From Synechococcus sp. MVIR-18-1 (GTDB taxonomy: Bacteria > Cyanobacteriota > Cyanobacteriia > PCC-6307 > Cyanobiaceae): a stretch of DNA of 64,000 nucleotides. Within the stretch, counting starts at the first letter, position 1, and each line of letters starts with the position of its first letter. Below are positions 1-11,969 of the stretch, piece by piece. A program made the translations under genes and the position numbers. The stretch spans positions 1,054,001 to 1,118,000 of the forward strand of contig NZ_CP047942.1 of assembly GCF_014279835.1 (NCBI RefSeq). Reading direction: 5' to 3'. The notes under the pieces are model-generated. The model was not told the origin of the DNA. It was given only the letters and a program-made list of their open reading frames with translations, and ran no database searches.

Positions 1-261
1 GCGCCGCTCATCGGCATAGAGAAGTGGATTGTGTTTCCAATAGCCGGGATGCTGTGCCTGTTGTCGGTGCTGACCGCTGAGAAGGCCACGGATGCGTCGC
101 ATGCTGTTGGTTGGTTCGCTCCCCAGTGCTGCTTGCGCGCTGAGATCGGGCCCTGCTTCCACCACCAAGACACGTACCCCTGCTTCAGCAAGCGTTTGGG
201 CTGCTACACCACCGGTTGCACCTGAACCGATCACGATGGCTTCGAAGGGTTTCAGCGGCAC
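1..261 (-). CDS. GMC-family oxidoreductase, N-terminal part (runs off the window)
   Basis: The first 87 codons of a flavoprotein are read on the minus strand from a GTG at 261. An in-frame TGA lies two codons upstream, so this is the earliest possible start. Residues 8-18 (AIVIGSGATGG) form the Rossmann dinucleotide-binding loop and VLVVEAGPD follows at the end of the second strand, the usual FAD-binding start of glucose-methanol-choline oxidoreductases. The catalytic C-terminal half lies outside the window, so the substrate cannot be inferred. The family is recognised with fair confidence; another FAD-dependent dehydrogenase is possible. Confidence 0.75.
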   Translation of the reverse strand, partial: MPLKPFEAIVIGSGATGGVAAQTLAEAGVRVLVVEAGPDLSAQAALGSEPTNSMRRIRGLLSGQHRQQAQHPGYWKHNPLLYADERR

Positions 262-764
262 AGCTCAAGCGATGACCTGTACTTAGTGTCCCTCTTCGCC
301 CACTGATCTTTTGATCTGAGTGGATGTCTTTGGCCAGAGGCTTCTAGCAGCTGATTGAAAAGCCTCGGCTTGACAACCTTAACCGACTTGACTATTTATA
401 AGTTTGATCAGGTTGGAGGCTTGCAATCGGTTGATCATGTTGCGCATATCTTGATCCAATTATTCAAAACTCTTTCAGTCTTCACTGTTGATAGTCCTGG
501 TGGTTTGGAGATAAAATTATTGTGTCTAGTCCTAGCTTGAAGAGTATTTGTGTTCTGCTAGCTAGCCTGTTTCATGCCCTTGTGATCAGCGCGTGAAGCA
601 CTTGTGTTGTTAATATTTCAAGGTTATTTTGCTTTGGAGTTGTGTTTTTTCAGAAAGTAATTTGCTTTTGATTCTTTTTTGAAGAGTTGGGAACCGCTGC
701 TGGGCCTGGACCGCTAAGAAGTCTGCGATTCTTCGACTTTCAAAAAAATTGAAATTTCAGCCAA
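262..764. other. Intergenic stretch, no supported gene
   Basis: About 500 AT-rich bases lie between the GMC oxidoreductase start and the tRNA-fMet terminator. Open frames here are short, have no recognisable family features and no convincing ribosome binding site. The promoter of the oxidoreductase must lie at its left end, but no clear -35/-10 pair stands out. Confidence 0.5.
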
Positions 765-793
765 TAAAAAACCCCTCATTAAGAGGGGGTTTT
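765..793 (-). terminator. Terminator downstream of tRNA-fMet
   Basis: The stem ACCCCTC/GAGGGGGT has a short loop and is flanked by A-rich and T-rich runs on both sides, so it could work in both directions. It sits immediately 3' of the minus-strand initiator tRNA and reads as a rho-independent terminator for it. Confidence 0.75.
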
Positions 794-797
794 GATT

Positions 798-874
<77 letters not shown>

Positions 875-927
875 TTGACCTCAAAACTATACAACTTGGG
901 GTTCGCAAGCCAGGGGATTGTGAGCGT

Positions 928-1899
928 TCACGCGCGTAGCTCTCCCTTCACTTCAAGTCGGACTCCTGGACCAATGATCAACATCTTGTCTTCCAGTTCG
1001 TCCAGGCTCCCTTGCGTGATCCAATCAAGTTGCCGCAGTAGATGGAGTGCTACAGCCTGTTTGGCACGGCGAGAGCCATCTTCCACCTTGATCGCCACAC
1101 CTAAGCCATCTCCCGTTCTGCTGAGGCACTGAATGCCCTCGGCGCCACCTTTGCTGATCACCTGTTGATGAGAGCGGGACATGAGCTCGGTATCGAAGCG
1201 GCCTTCTCCAGCAACAAGCTTGGGGTGGGCGAGCATGGCTCTGCTGATTTGCTCCAGCTCAGCATGGGTTGAGGAGCCGAGATGGGCGTAGAGCAAGGCC
1301 ATCTGGGAAAGTTGCAATAGCAGGGTGGGTGCACCGCAGTCATCGCGCTCTGCGACTAATTCCTCTGCGGGGAGCCCGAGAAATTCTCCGACACGTCGAT
1401 TGATCTCTTGCTGCAGTGGATGATCACCCTGGAGATAGCTCTCCAAGGGCCACCCCATTTTTCGTGATGTGGCAAGAAATGCAGCGTGTTTACCGGAGCA
1501 ATTGTGCTCCAGGGGACTGTGACCCCATGCTGGAATTGGGCACTGGAGAGAGTCCGTTTCTAGTTGGGCGTTCCAAAGCAGTCGGAAGGCTTCCCTGGCA
1601 TGCTCAGCCGTTCCGGCATGGGAGGCACAGCTAATGGCCAAACCGCGATCGCCAAAGTCATAGCTTCCAGAGGCGCCGCTGCTGAGGGCAGGCAAGGCTT
1701 GAAAAGGCTTTAGTGCTGATCTAACAAAAGATTCATGATCAGGCCGTCCGGCCTTCATCAGGATTCTTCCTTTTGAATCACAAACAACGGCATGCACCCG
1801 ATGGATGGATTCCACCGATGAACCTCGTTTCAGCACAACCTCAAAAGCAGGAGAGCCTGCATTTCTGGACGATCTGCCGTAGCCAGGAGGAAGTGTCAT
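928..1899 (-). CDS. Asparaginase, thermolabile Rhizobium-type (asparaginase II family)
   Basis: The 323-residue product matches the Rhizobium etli-type L-asparaginase family, which hydrolyses asparagine to aspartate and ammonia and is unrelated to E. coli AnsA/AnsB. Seen directly: the Ser-x-x-Lys motif RSALKPFQALP near residue 60 (catalytic Ser/Lys in the family), CASH near residue 90, HNCSGKHAA, and DDCGAPT, the conserved cysteine segment. The length is typical. ATG at 1899 begins 33 bases after the stop of the CGLD27 gene, so it is probably the last gene of the minus-strand cluster DUF3318-rsfS-CGLD27-asparaginase. Activity on other amides cannot be excluded. Confidence 0.85.
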   Translation of the reverse strand: MTLPPGYGRSSRNAGSPAFEVVLKRGSSVESIHRVHAVVCDSKGRILMKAGRPDHESFVRSALKPFQALPALSSGASGSYDFGDRGLAISCASHAGTAEHAREAFRLLWNAQLETDSLQCPIPAWGHSPLEHNCSGKHAAFLATSRKMGWPLESYLQGDHPLQQEINRRVGEFLGLPAEELVAERDDCGAPTLLLQLSQMALLYAHLGSSTHAELEQISRAMLAHPKLVAGEGRFDTELMSRSHQQVISKGGAEGIQCLSRTGDGLGVAIKVEDGSRRAKQAVALHLLRQLDWITQGSLDELEDKMLIIGPGVRLEVKGELRA

Positions 1900-1932
1900 A
1901 GAGGGAGTACTAGTGAAATAATGTCAGCGAAA

Positions 1933-2427
1933 TTAGAGAGCCTGACAGAGACTGGCTCCACCAAGAATGAGCCCCGTTGTTGTGGCCATGGCTCTGCCGA
2001 GCCGTCCCAGGATTGGGCGTACTTCATGTTGTGCAAGCAGCAGATCGCGCTCGCGCCAGGACAAAGGTTTTTCCCAGACTTGCCCGTCATACCAACCGGA
2101 TTCTTCGTATTCCACCCGCTCAGAAAGAAGACGTTTGTGGACGTAGGTCCAACCCAACCATTGGCGTATCAATAACAACATTGGCAAAATCAGCCCAGAA
2201 ACAGCCCCTGCGAGGACGAGACGGATTGGATCGTGTCTCAAGCTCCAACTACCGCTTGCAATCAGCACAGTGAGAGGAACGATCAGCATCCAACTCAAGA
2301 GCAAAGCCTTGTCTAAATCAATTTGTCGATGACGAGGCCAGGCAAAAAACCACGATTGACTTAGCTGGGTGAACTCTTCCTGAGGACGTTGGTCGGGAGG
2401 AACAGGACAGGAGATAGTCGCAGCCAT
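1933..2427 (-). CDS. CGLD27-like (DUF1230) membrane protein
   Basis: The 164-residue protein matches the CGLD27/DUF1230 family, conserved in cyanobacteria and plastids (conserved in the green lineage and diatoms); its biochemical role is poorly defined. Seen: two hydrophobic segments at about residues 42-60 and 69-88, followed by the family-like run YEESGWYDGQVWEKP and a C-terminal hydrophobic segment. It starts 11 bases after the stop of rsfS and is followed 33 bases later by the asparaginase, so the genes are likely cotranscribed. Family assignment is from recalled sequence pattern. Confidence 0.8.
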   Translation of the reverse strand: MAATISCPVPPDQRPQEEFTQLSQSWFFAWPRHRQIDLDKALLLSWMLIVPLTVLIASGSWSLRHDPIRLVLAGAVSGLILPMLLLIRQWLGWTYVHKRLLSERVEYEESGWYDGQVWEKPLSWRERDLLLAQHEVRPILGRLGRAMATTTGLILGGASLCQAL

Positions 2428-2438
2428 ACGAACAGGTC

Positions 2439-2807
2439 TTAGTGGCCTACGGATGGTTCGGAAGCTTGATGAGAACGGCGTTCACCGTGACTCCAAAACG
2501 CTTCCAGGTCGTAATAGCTGCGTTCTTGAGATTGAAGGATATGCACGATCAATTCGCCGTAATCGAGCAGGGCCCAACGGCCCTCGTTCATCCCTTCTTT
2601 GCGCAAGGGGAGTCGTTTGGCATCTTCTTCCAGACGATCTTCAACCGATCGGGCCATTGCCTTGACCTGAACGTCGCTCTGACCGCCTGCAATCACTAAC
2701 CAATCGGCAAGGCTTGAAACCTCGTCAACCCGAATCAGCTGGATATCTACACCTTTGCGATCGTCGCAAGCTTCCGCTGCCAGCTCAGCCAGCTGTTCAC
2801 TATCCAT
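2439..2807 (-). CDS. rsfS: Ribosome silencing factor RsfS
   Basis: The 122-residue RsfS/Iojap protein binds ribosomal protein L14 and blocks subunit joining when nutrients are scarce. The family core is visible: ACDDRKGVDIQLIRV, the LADWLVIAGGQSDVQVKA segment, and the terminal WALLDYGELIVHI plus YYDLEAFW. A longer frame opens at 2879, but ATG 2807 is preferred because it gives the usual N-terminus and overlaps the upstream DUF3318 stop by 8 bases (ATGGATAG), a typical coupled start. Confidence 0.9.
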   Translation of the reverse strand: MDSEQLAELAAEACDDRKGVDIQLIRVDEVSSLADWLVIAGGQSDVQVKAMARSVEDRLEEDAKRLPLRKEGMNEGRWALLDYGELIVHILQSQERSYYDLEAFWSHGERRSHQASEPSVGH

Positions 2808-3435
2808 AAACGTTCTCGCTGGTAACGGATTGATTGGAGCCCTGTTGCTGAGCCATCTCTGCCCTCGCTTTGCCTGCACTTTTGCGTAGTGCCTCGAGCC
2901 GATCTTCGTAGAAGCTCCTCTTTTTCTTTTTGCGTGTTTGTTCCACCAACTCTTTCAGGGCTCCACCCAAGCTTTTGTAAGAGTTCGGAACGCTGTAGCC
3001 AAAGCGGCAAGCGAGATCAATGGCCCGCTCGTCAGCTGAAATCGCATCACGAAGACGCTTTTCTGCGTTGTTTTTGAGATACAAGCGATAGCCAGCAAAT
3101 CCAGACAAGCCCAGGGCCATAAACAGCAGCAGACCGTCTTGGACCCAAAGCTCACCAATGGCACCACCTAAGCCGATGGCTAGAGCAGCCATTTCCCAAC
3201 CATCTCTAGGAATGGTGTCGTTTTGGATACGACCAACCTCGTGCCAAAACAGCAGGTTTCTGTGATCTAGAGCAAAGCTGTCCCACAGATCAAGATCCAC
3301 CTGAATCTCAACCTCATCTCTGCCGATCTCTTCAAGAGTAATCAAAGCAGGTTCCACAGCAGCAGCAGCTTCTACGAACACCCAGCTCTGCATCTCAGGT
3401 GGCAGCAACCCTTTCAGTCGCTGGAGCTCACTCAT
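2800..3435 (-). CDS. DUF3318 domain protein, two-span membrane protein
   Basis: The 211-residue cyanobacterial protein has a soluble N-terminal half, including LWDSFALDHRNLLFWHEVGRI, and a central hydrophobic pair at about residues 80-118. A highly basic C-terminal tail contains a KKKK run. Pattern and context match DUF3318, a family without known function. It is the first gene of the minus-strand cluster, divergent from carB with 119 bases between the starts, where the promoters of both should lie. The end overlaps the rsfS start by 8 bases. Confidence 0.78.
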   Translation of the reverse strand: MSELQRLKGLLPPEMQSWVFVEAAAAVEPALITLEEIGRDEVEIQVDLDLWDSFALDHRNLLFWHEVGRIQNDTIPRDGWEMAALAIGLGGAIGELWVQDGLLLFMALGLSGFAGYRLYLKNNAEKRLRDAISADERAIDLACRFGYSVPNSYKSLGGALKELVEQTRKKKKRSFYEDRLEALRKSAGKARAEMAQQQGSNQSVTSENVYG

Positions 3436-3554
3436 GGTGGATTAAGCACTCCTTTCACCTAACGCTAGCGACCAACCGACCCGAAAGGTTGCTGATGAAA
3501 TCTTTCAAGGGCTCCACATGGGAGTATTGGCTGGTTTGGCTGTATTGAAGGCCC

Positions 3555-6878
<3,324 letters not shown>

Positions 6879-6904
6879 GGTTTTGAAAGCTTGCTGTTGA
6901 TCTC

Positions 6905-7576
6905 TTGACCACGACCTCCAAGACAGTGATCGCTCCAGGTAGCGATTGCCGGGATGCTTTTCGTGCCGCTTATCAAAACCGTTACACCTGGGATCCAGGA
7001 TTTGCTGGATATTCAGGTCGTTGCATCTGGCTACAAGGTGATCGCTCTGTTGAAGGCACTTTCCGTGTTGGCGCTGATTTAAAGGCCAAGGTTGAAGGGG
7101 TTTCAGATGCTGAAGTTGAAAAAGCATTTGCTTCACAGTTGTGGGAAGTATGCATTCATCGTGTGCGTCGCACATTCGAACAGACCCACTCTGAAAATAC
7201 ATTTACCGCTGGTGATTGCACGAACGAGGGCCTTGAAGTCATTATTGGTGGCAAGGGTCAAGGTGATAAGTACCGCATTAAAAATGATGTTGTCACCATG
7301 GTTCATCGCCACATTCATGGAACGGTTGTAACCATTCACACCGAAAGTACGACCGATACAGGAGATGGCTACCTCAGTCATTCCTACACAAGTCAATACT
7401 CAGATCCAGCCACGGGAGACGTGCGCGGAGGAACGAATCGCTTTACCGACACCTTTGTCCCCGTCTCTGATGGTGGTTCTTGGGTGCTGAGCGAGCGCAC
7501 AATTCGTACGGATGCTTGCGGAGATTCTCCTGCTAGTGAGCAGACTTTTCGCTTTATTGACCTGACAACCGCTTGA
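6905..7576 (+). CDS. DUF3386 domain protein
   Basis: The 223-residue soluble protein has no signal peptide. It starts at a TTG (6905), 26 bases after carB; no in-frame ATG exists before the conserved region. The sequence DAFRAAYQNRYTWDPGFAGYSG and the later IHGTVVTIHTES / DTFVP segments match the cyanobacterial DUF3386 family, whose members are beta-rich proteins of unknown function. The placement suggests read-through transcription from carB. Function cannot be stated. Confidence 0.8.
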   Translation: MTTTSKTVIAPGSDCRDAFRAAYQNRYTWDPGFAGYSGRCIWLQGDRSVEGTFRVGADLKAKVEGVSDAEVEKAFASQLWEVCIHRVRRTFEQTHSENTFTAGDCTNEGLEVIIGGKGQGDKYRIKNDVVTMVHRHIHGTVVTIHTESTTDTGDGYLSHSYTSQYSDPATGDVRGGTNRFTDTFVPVSDGGSWVLSERTIRTDACGDSPASEQTFRFIDLTTA

Positions 7577-7610
7577 AATGTGTCACCATCTGCTGAGTAT
7601 CAGTTGATGG

Positions 7611-8951
7611 ATGGAAACACTTATTTCGGCGATCAACGACCCCATTAATGGGGTCGTTTGGGGTTGGCCAATGGTCATCTTGATCGCAGCGACGGGCATT
7701 CTTTTGATGTTCGGCTTGCGATTGATGCCATTGCAACGCTTGATTTTTGGCGTTCGTGTGCTGGCTACTAGGTCTACGGCTTCTGAAACAGGAGATATTT
7801 CCCCTTTCGCAGCCTTGATGACATCCCTGTCTGCCACGATCGGTACGGGCAATATCGCCGGTGTTGCTGGGGCCATCGCCGTGGGTGGACCAGGGGCTGT
7901 GTTTTGGATGTGGGTGATTGCTGTGTTTGGTATCGCAACCAAATATGGCGAGGCTGTGTTGGCTGTGAAATATCGGGAAGTGGATGCTCTTGGAAATCAC
8001 GTCGGTGGTCCGATGTACTACATCCGCAACGGTCTAGGTAAGAACTGGCAATGGCTTGCGGTGTTGTTTGCCACGTTTGGAATGCTGGCTGGCTTTGGGA
8101 TCGGTAATGGTGTCCAGTGTTTTGAAGTCTCTAGTGCCTTGGAAGCTTTTGGTATCCCCAGGTTGGTGACCGGATTGGTTCTTGGTGTTCTTGTTTTTGC
8201 TGTGATTATTGGTGGTATTGACCGGATATCTCAAGCAGCCTCAGCCCTGGTTCCTGCCATGACGATCCTCTATATCCTCGCTTGCATTCTTGTTTTAGGA
8301 ATAAATATCGTTGATGTCCCTGCTGCCTTTGGAACCATTTTTTCTAATGCTTTTAGTGGTGAAGCTGCTGTTGGTGGAGCGGTAGGACAGGTGGTCTTGA
8401 TGGGATTTAAGCGCGGTATTTTTTCCAACGAAGCCGGTTTAGGCAGTGCACCGATTGCTCATGCGGCTGCCAAAACGAATGATCCAGTCCGTCAAGGCAC
8501 CGTGGCGATGTTGGGCACCGTGATTGATACCTTGATTCTCTGCACGTTGACGGCATTGGTGATCATTACCAGCGGTGTTTATGGCGGGGGTGAGTCCGGG
8601 GCCAACCTCTCGATCTTGGCGTTCAACACGGGCTTGAACGGAGCTGGATGGGTCGTTACTGCTGGTCTCGTTGTGTTTGCGTTCACCACCGTGCTCGGTT
8701 GGAGTTTCTACGGAGAGCGCTGCACTGAATTCTTGTTTGGCGAAAGGGCGATCAAGCCCTTCCGCTTTGTTTGGGTTGCCGTTGTTGTGATCGGCTCAGT
8801 GGCAGGAGATCGTGGTGTTGTTTGGGGTGTCGCTGACACCCTGAATGGCCTGATGGCTCTTCCAAACCTTGTCTCTTTGCTCCTGCTGTCGCCAGTGATT
8901 TTTAAACTCACAAGCGACTACAACTTCAACCGTTCTCAGGAAGAGGGCTAA
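7611..8951 (+). CDS. Sodium:alanine (amino acid) symporter, AGCS family
   Basis: The 446-residue integral membrane protein has about ten or eleven hydrophobic segments and belongs to the alanine/glycine:cation symporter (AgcS/AlsT) family, which couples Na+ entry to small amino-acid uptake. Family signatures are visible: TSLSATIGTGNIAGVAGAI near residue 65, GGPGAVFWMW, KYGEAVLAVKYR, and SNEAGLGSAPIAHAAA near residue 275. Alanine or glycine is the likely substrate; this is family inference. Its 3' end overlaps the convergent DUF6447-like gene by 26 bases. A perfect 18-bp palindrome lies in codons 10-15. Confidence 0.92.
   Translation: METLISAINDPINGVVWGWPMVILIAATGILLMFGLRLMPLQRLIFGVRVLATRSTASETGDISPFAALMTSLSATIGTGNIAGVAGAIAVGGPGAVFWMWVIAVFGIATKYGEAVLAVKYREVDALGNHVGGPMYYIRNGLGKNWQWLAVLFATFGMLAGFGIGNGVQCFEVSSALEAFGIPRLVTGLVLGVLVFAVIIGGIDRISQAASALVPAMTILYILACILVLGINIVDVPAAFGTIFSNAFSGEAAVGGAVGQVVLMGFKRGIFSNEAGLGSAPIAHAAAKTNDPVRQGTVAMLGTVIDTLILCTLTALVIITSGVYGGGESGANLSILAFNTGLNGAGWVVTAGLVVFAFTTVLGWSFYGERCTEFLFGERAIKPFRFVWVAVVVIGSVAGDRGVVWGVADTLNGLMALPNLVSLLLLSPVIFKLTSDYNFNRSQEEG
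7638..7655. repeat. Perfect 18-bp palindrome at the 5' end of the symporter gene
   Basis: GACCCCATTAATGGGGTC reads identically on both strands and lies inside codons 10-15 of the symporter gene, 27 bases after its ATG. In mRNA it can form a GACCCC/GGGGTC hairpin. It encodes DPINGV, common in this family, so codon constraint may explain part of it. Confidence 0.6.
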
Positions 8952-9165
8952 CTTCTTTCAGTCGGTCGTTGAGTTGCATGGCCATGGACTGACGCCCTAC
9001 TGCCAGCACTTTGAGGGTGTCTTCATGCATGCGTAGTTGGGCGTCGGCGACTTGCATTCCTCTAACGAGCTCTTTCAGGTCATCTGGGAGCTTATTGAGG
9101 TCATAGCGTTTTCCTTCAAAGGTCAGAATTGGATTCTGGTCTTGGGAAACGGAAGAACTGGTCAT
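8926..9165 (-). CDS. Small conserved protein, DUF6447-like
   Basis: The 79-residue soluble protein contains PILTFEGKRYDLNKLPDDLKELVRGMQVADAQLR, the pattern of short bacterial DUF6447-type proteins found in cyanobacteria. ATG 9165 is preferred to an upstream TTG at 9168. It is convergent with, and overlaps by 26 bases, the end of the amino-acid symporter. Function is unknown; the C-terminal half is probably helical. Confidence 0.65.
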   Translation of the reverse strand: MTSSSVSQDQNPILTFEGKRYDLNKLPDDLKELVRGMQVADAQLRMHEDTLKVLAVGRQSMAMQLNDRLKEVSPLPENG

Positions 9166-9218
9166 CAATGGAAAGCAATCGCAAAGATCTTATTGGCTGG
9201 TGTGTTGTTTGAAACCAA

Positions 9219-10958
9219 TCATTCGTTGACGCGGATGAATTGTCTTTCGCAGAGTTCTCGATATCTACCGCCCTGACTCATTAGATCGTCGTGGCTGCCT
9301 TGTTGGCTTATACGACCATGTTCGAGAACAACAATGAGATCGGCTTCCTGAACTGTTGCCAAACGATGGGCAATCACAATCACTGTTCGGCCCAGCATGG
9401 CTTGCTTAAGTCCCAGTTGAACGGAGGCCTCCGCTTCTGCATCGAGGGCACTGGTGGCTTCATCCAACAACATCACTGCGGGATTTCCAAGCACAGCCCT
9501 CGCGATGGCGATGCGCTGGAGCTGTCCCCCTGAAACGTTGGTGCCTCGCTCCTGAAGACGCGTGTTGTAGCCGTCTGGGAGACGGATGATGAAGTCGTGG
9601 GCGTTGGCAAGCTTTGCGGCTTGTTGGAGCTGTTCTTGCGTGGCCTGCCGACCAAATCGAATCGCCTCTGCGATCGTTCCAGAAAAGACACTGCTGCGTT
9701 GCGGCACCAGAGCCACTTGCTGTCTCAAGTCGCGCGCGCTGACTTGGCTGAGATCTTTGCCATCAAAAAGAAGCTGACCTTTGTTAACGCGATTAAATCG
9801 CAGGAGCAGAGAAAAAAGCGTGGTCTTGCCAGCCCCTGAAGGTCCCACAAGGGCCACAACTTGTCCTGCCTGGATCGAGAGATTGAAGTCTTGAAGAACG
9901 GGTTGTCCTGGTGTGTAAGCAAACTCGACTTGATCGAAGTTCAAGTCTCCGCGCAGGCGGCCTAGGGGAATCGATGGAACCGGATCTGCCGGTTCCGAGG
10001 GTTCTTTCTCGATTTCACGGAGACGGCGTAGCGAGGATTGTCCCTGCTGAAATTCGTTGTAATTCGCGGTGACATGGGCGATCGGATCGATGAGGAGCAC
10101 CAAGCCGGTGAGGTAGGTAATCAGCTCAGGGACACCTAGATCCCCACTACTGATCCTGATCGCTGCCAAGACCAGGACTGTGGCGAAACCCAGGACCTCA
10201 ATGATCCCGACCACGGGATGTTGAAGAGCAACAAGCCGATAGGTGTTGTAACGAGCTTGCCGGTGTTGATCGATTTCTTGTTCAAATCGGCTCTCTAACC
10301 AGGGTTCTGCGGCAAAGGCGCGTACGAGAGGTAGGCCTTCAATGGCCTCTCCCAGTAAACCTGCCAGCTCACTGACCTTTTTTTGACTGCGTTCTGTGGC
10401 GATCATTACTCTCGCTCCAAACAGGCTGATCAGCCAGGCAACGAAGGGTGCGAGCAGCAGGATTGCGACCGTTAGTTTCCAGTCAAGCCAAAGCATGTAG
10501 CCAAGAACGGCCACCAATTGCAGAGCACTCGGGATGCTGTCGTGGAGGGTTTTATAAATCACCTCACTCACACGGTCAGCATCCTCTGTGAGCCGATAGG
10601 TGAGATCTCCTGACGACATCTTTTCCAAGGCGCCGAGCTGTACCTTTTGAAGCCTCTGAAACAGGTCTCGTCTCAGCGACTGGCTGACTTGTAAAGCAGG
10701 ACCTGCGAGTAGGGAGTCTTGGCCAAATTGAGCAAGTTTTTGGATCGCGAACACCAACAGAACCAGGCCTATGACAGGCAGGATGCGCTTTAGATCGCCT
10801 GATCCCACATCGGGCAACAGTTGGCCCATCAGTCGCATCAACACCAACTGGCTACTGACAAAAACCAGCATGCAAAGTGTGCCGATCGTTAGGAGCCGCC
10901 TGTGAGGTCGCAGCAGTGGAATCAACCTGCGGAATCCCGCTTCTGATGGCTTCAGCAT
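9219..10958 (-). CDS. ABC transporter, fused permease and ATPase (exporter type)
   Basis: The 579-residue half-transporter has an N-terminal six-helix membrane domain (residues about 1-310) and a C-terminal ATPase. The ATPase carries Walker A GPSGAGKTT, Q-loop VALVPQRS, signature NVSGGQLQRIAIARA, Walker B VMLLDEATSALD and the switch histidine in IAHRLATV. Architecture is that of MsbA/multidrug-type exporters working as homodimers. Substrate is unknown; lipids and drugs are typical for the class. The start is ATG 10958; the divergent S4-domain gene begins 42 bases away at 11001. Confidence 0.93.
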   Translation of the reverse strand: MLKPSEAGFRRLIPLLRPHRRLLTIGTLCMLVFVSSQLVLMRLMGQLLPDVGSGDLKRILPVIGLVLLVFAIQKLAQFGQDSLLAGPALQVSQSLRRDLFQRLQKVQLGALEKMSSGDLTYRLTEDADRVSEVIYKTLHDSIPSALQLVAVLGYMLWLDWKLTVAILLLAPFVAWLISLFGARVMIATERSQKKVSELAGLLGEAIEGLPLVRAFAAEPWLESRFEQEIDQHRQARYNTYRLVALQHPVVGIIEVLGFATVLVLAAIRISSGDLGVPELITYLTGLVLLIDPIAHVTANYNEFQQGQSSLRRLREIEKEPSEPADPVPSIPLGRLRGDLNFDQVEFAYTPGQPVLQDFNLSIQAGQVVALVGPSGAGKTTLFSLLLRFNRVNKGQLLFDGKDLSQVSARDLRQQVALVPQRSSVFSGTIAEAIRFGRQATQEQLQQAAKLANAHDFIIRLPDGYNTRLQERGTNVSGGQLQRIAIARAVLGNPAVMLLDEATSALDAEAEASVQLGLKQAMLGRTVIVIAHRLATVQEADLIVVLEHGRISQQGSHDDLMSQGGRYRELCERQFIRVNE

Positions 10959-11000
10959 CGGGTCAGACTATCAATGGTGAATGGACTAATTGGTGCTGCA

Positions 11001-11198
11001 ATGAGACTTGATCAATTCCTTAAATGGATGGGCTGGGTGGCGACGGGTGGAGAAGCCAAGTTGAGGATTCAGGGGGGTGACGTGTTCGTCAATGGCGACC
11101 TGGAGCAACGGCGTGGCCGTCAACTGAAAGCTGGCGATCGCGTCCAAATGGGTGTCGACTCTGCCGAAGTTTCGGATTCTCTTCAGGCTGGGCCTTAA
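11001..11198 (+). CDS. S4-domain RNA-binding protein (YbcJ/YaaA-like)
   Basis: The 65-residue protein consists of a single S4 fold: MRLDQFLKWMGWVATGGEAK followed by IQGGDVFVNGDLEQRRGRQLKAGDRV. This matches small stand-alone S4 proteins thought to bind structured RNA. The frame opens at 10974, but ATG 11001 gives the standard start of the family. It lies 33 bases upstream of tpiA on the same strand. Confidence 0.85.
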   Translation: MRLDQFLKWMGWVATGGEAKLRIQGGDVFVNGDLEQRRGRQLKAGDRVQMGVDSAEVSDSLQAGP

Positions 11199-11231
11199 GT
11201 TGTCAGCTGCTGAGATGCAGAGGACGGAAGC

Positions 11232-11963
11232 GTGCGCAAACCGGTAATTGCTGGCAACTGGAAAATGCACATGACCTGTGCGCAAGCCAGGGCCTGGATG
11301 GGCACGTTTCTTCCTCTTATTGCAGAACTGCCCGATGACCGACATTTGGTGGTGGCGCCACCGTTCACGGCTATCAGCACGCTTGCTGAGCTGAGCCATG
11401 GCACCCGCCTTGAACTGTCCAGCCAGAACGTGCACTGGGAGGGAGAGGGCGCTTACACCGCTGAGATTTCTCCGAGCATGCTCAAGGAACACAACGTTGA
11501 GTACGCGATCGTTGGCCATAGCGAGCCTCGCAAGTACTTCAGCGAGAGTGATGAACAGATCAATCACCGGGCGCGATCAGCCCAAACCAATGGATTGATT
11601 CCCATTGTTTGCGTTGGTGAAAGCGACGAGCAGCGCAGCCGGGGTGAGGCTGAGCGGGTCATCCGTCGTCAGGTTGAACAGGGCTTAGAAGGTCTTGATC
11701 CCAGCCAGCTGGTTGTGGCCTATGAGCCGATCTGGGCAATTGGTACCGGTAAAACGTGTGAAGCGAGTGAAGCCAATCGAATCTGTGGATTGATTCGCAG
11801 CTGGGTTGGCTCACCAGATTTGATCATTCAGTACGGGGGCTCGGTGAAGCCCGCCAATATCGATCAGTTGATGGGAATGAGCGATATTGATGGGGTGCTG
11901 GTTGGTGGTGCCTCCCTGGACCCTGAAGGCTTTGGGCGAATCGCGAATTACATCAAGAGCTGA
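11232..11963 (+). CDS. tpiA: Triosephosphate isomerase
   Basis: The 243-residue TIM interconverts dihydroxyacetone phosphate and glyceraldehyde 3-phosphate in glycolysis and the Calvin cycle. Seen: AGNWKMH (substrate lysine, residues 6-12), [14 protein letters not shown] with the catalytic histidine near residue 95, [11 protein letters not shown] with the catalytic glutamate and flexible loop, and the phosphate-gripper GGSVKP. The start is GTG 11232. folP follows after 6 bases. Confidence 0.97.
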   Translation: MRKPVIAGNWKMHMTCAQARAWMGTFLPLIAELPDDRHLVVAPPFTAISTLAELSHGTRLELSSQNVHWEGEGAYTAEISPSMLKEHNVEYAIVGHSEPRKYFSESDEQINHRARSAQTNGLIPIVCVGESDEQRSRGEAERVIRRQVEQGLEGLDPSQLVVAYEPIWAIGTGKTCEASEANRICGLIRSWVGSPDLIIQYGGSVKPANIDQLMGMSDIDGVLVGGASLDPEGFGRIANYIKS

Positions 11964-11969
11964 CTCTTG

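Noticed and set aside
355-540. 61-codon plus-strand frame in the first spacer
   Set aside because: AT-rich, no start signal and no recognisable pattern.
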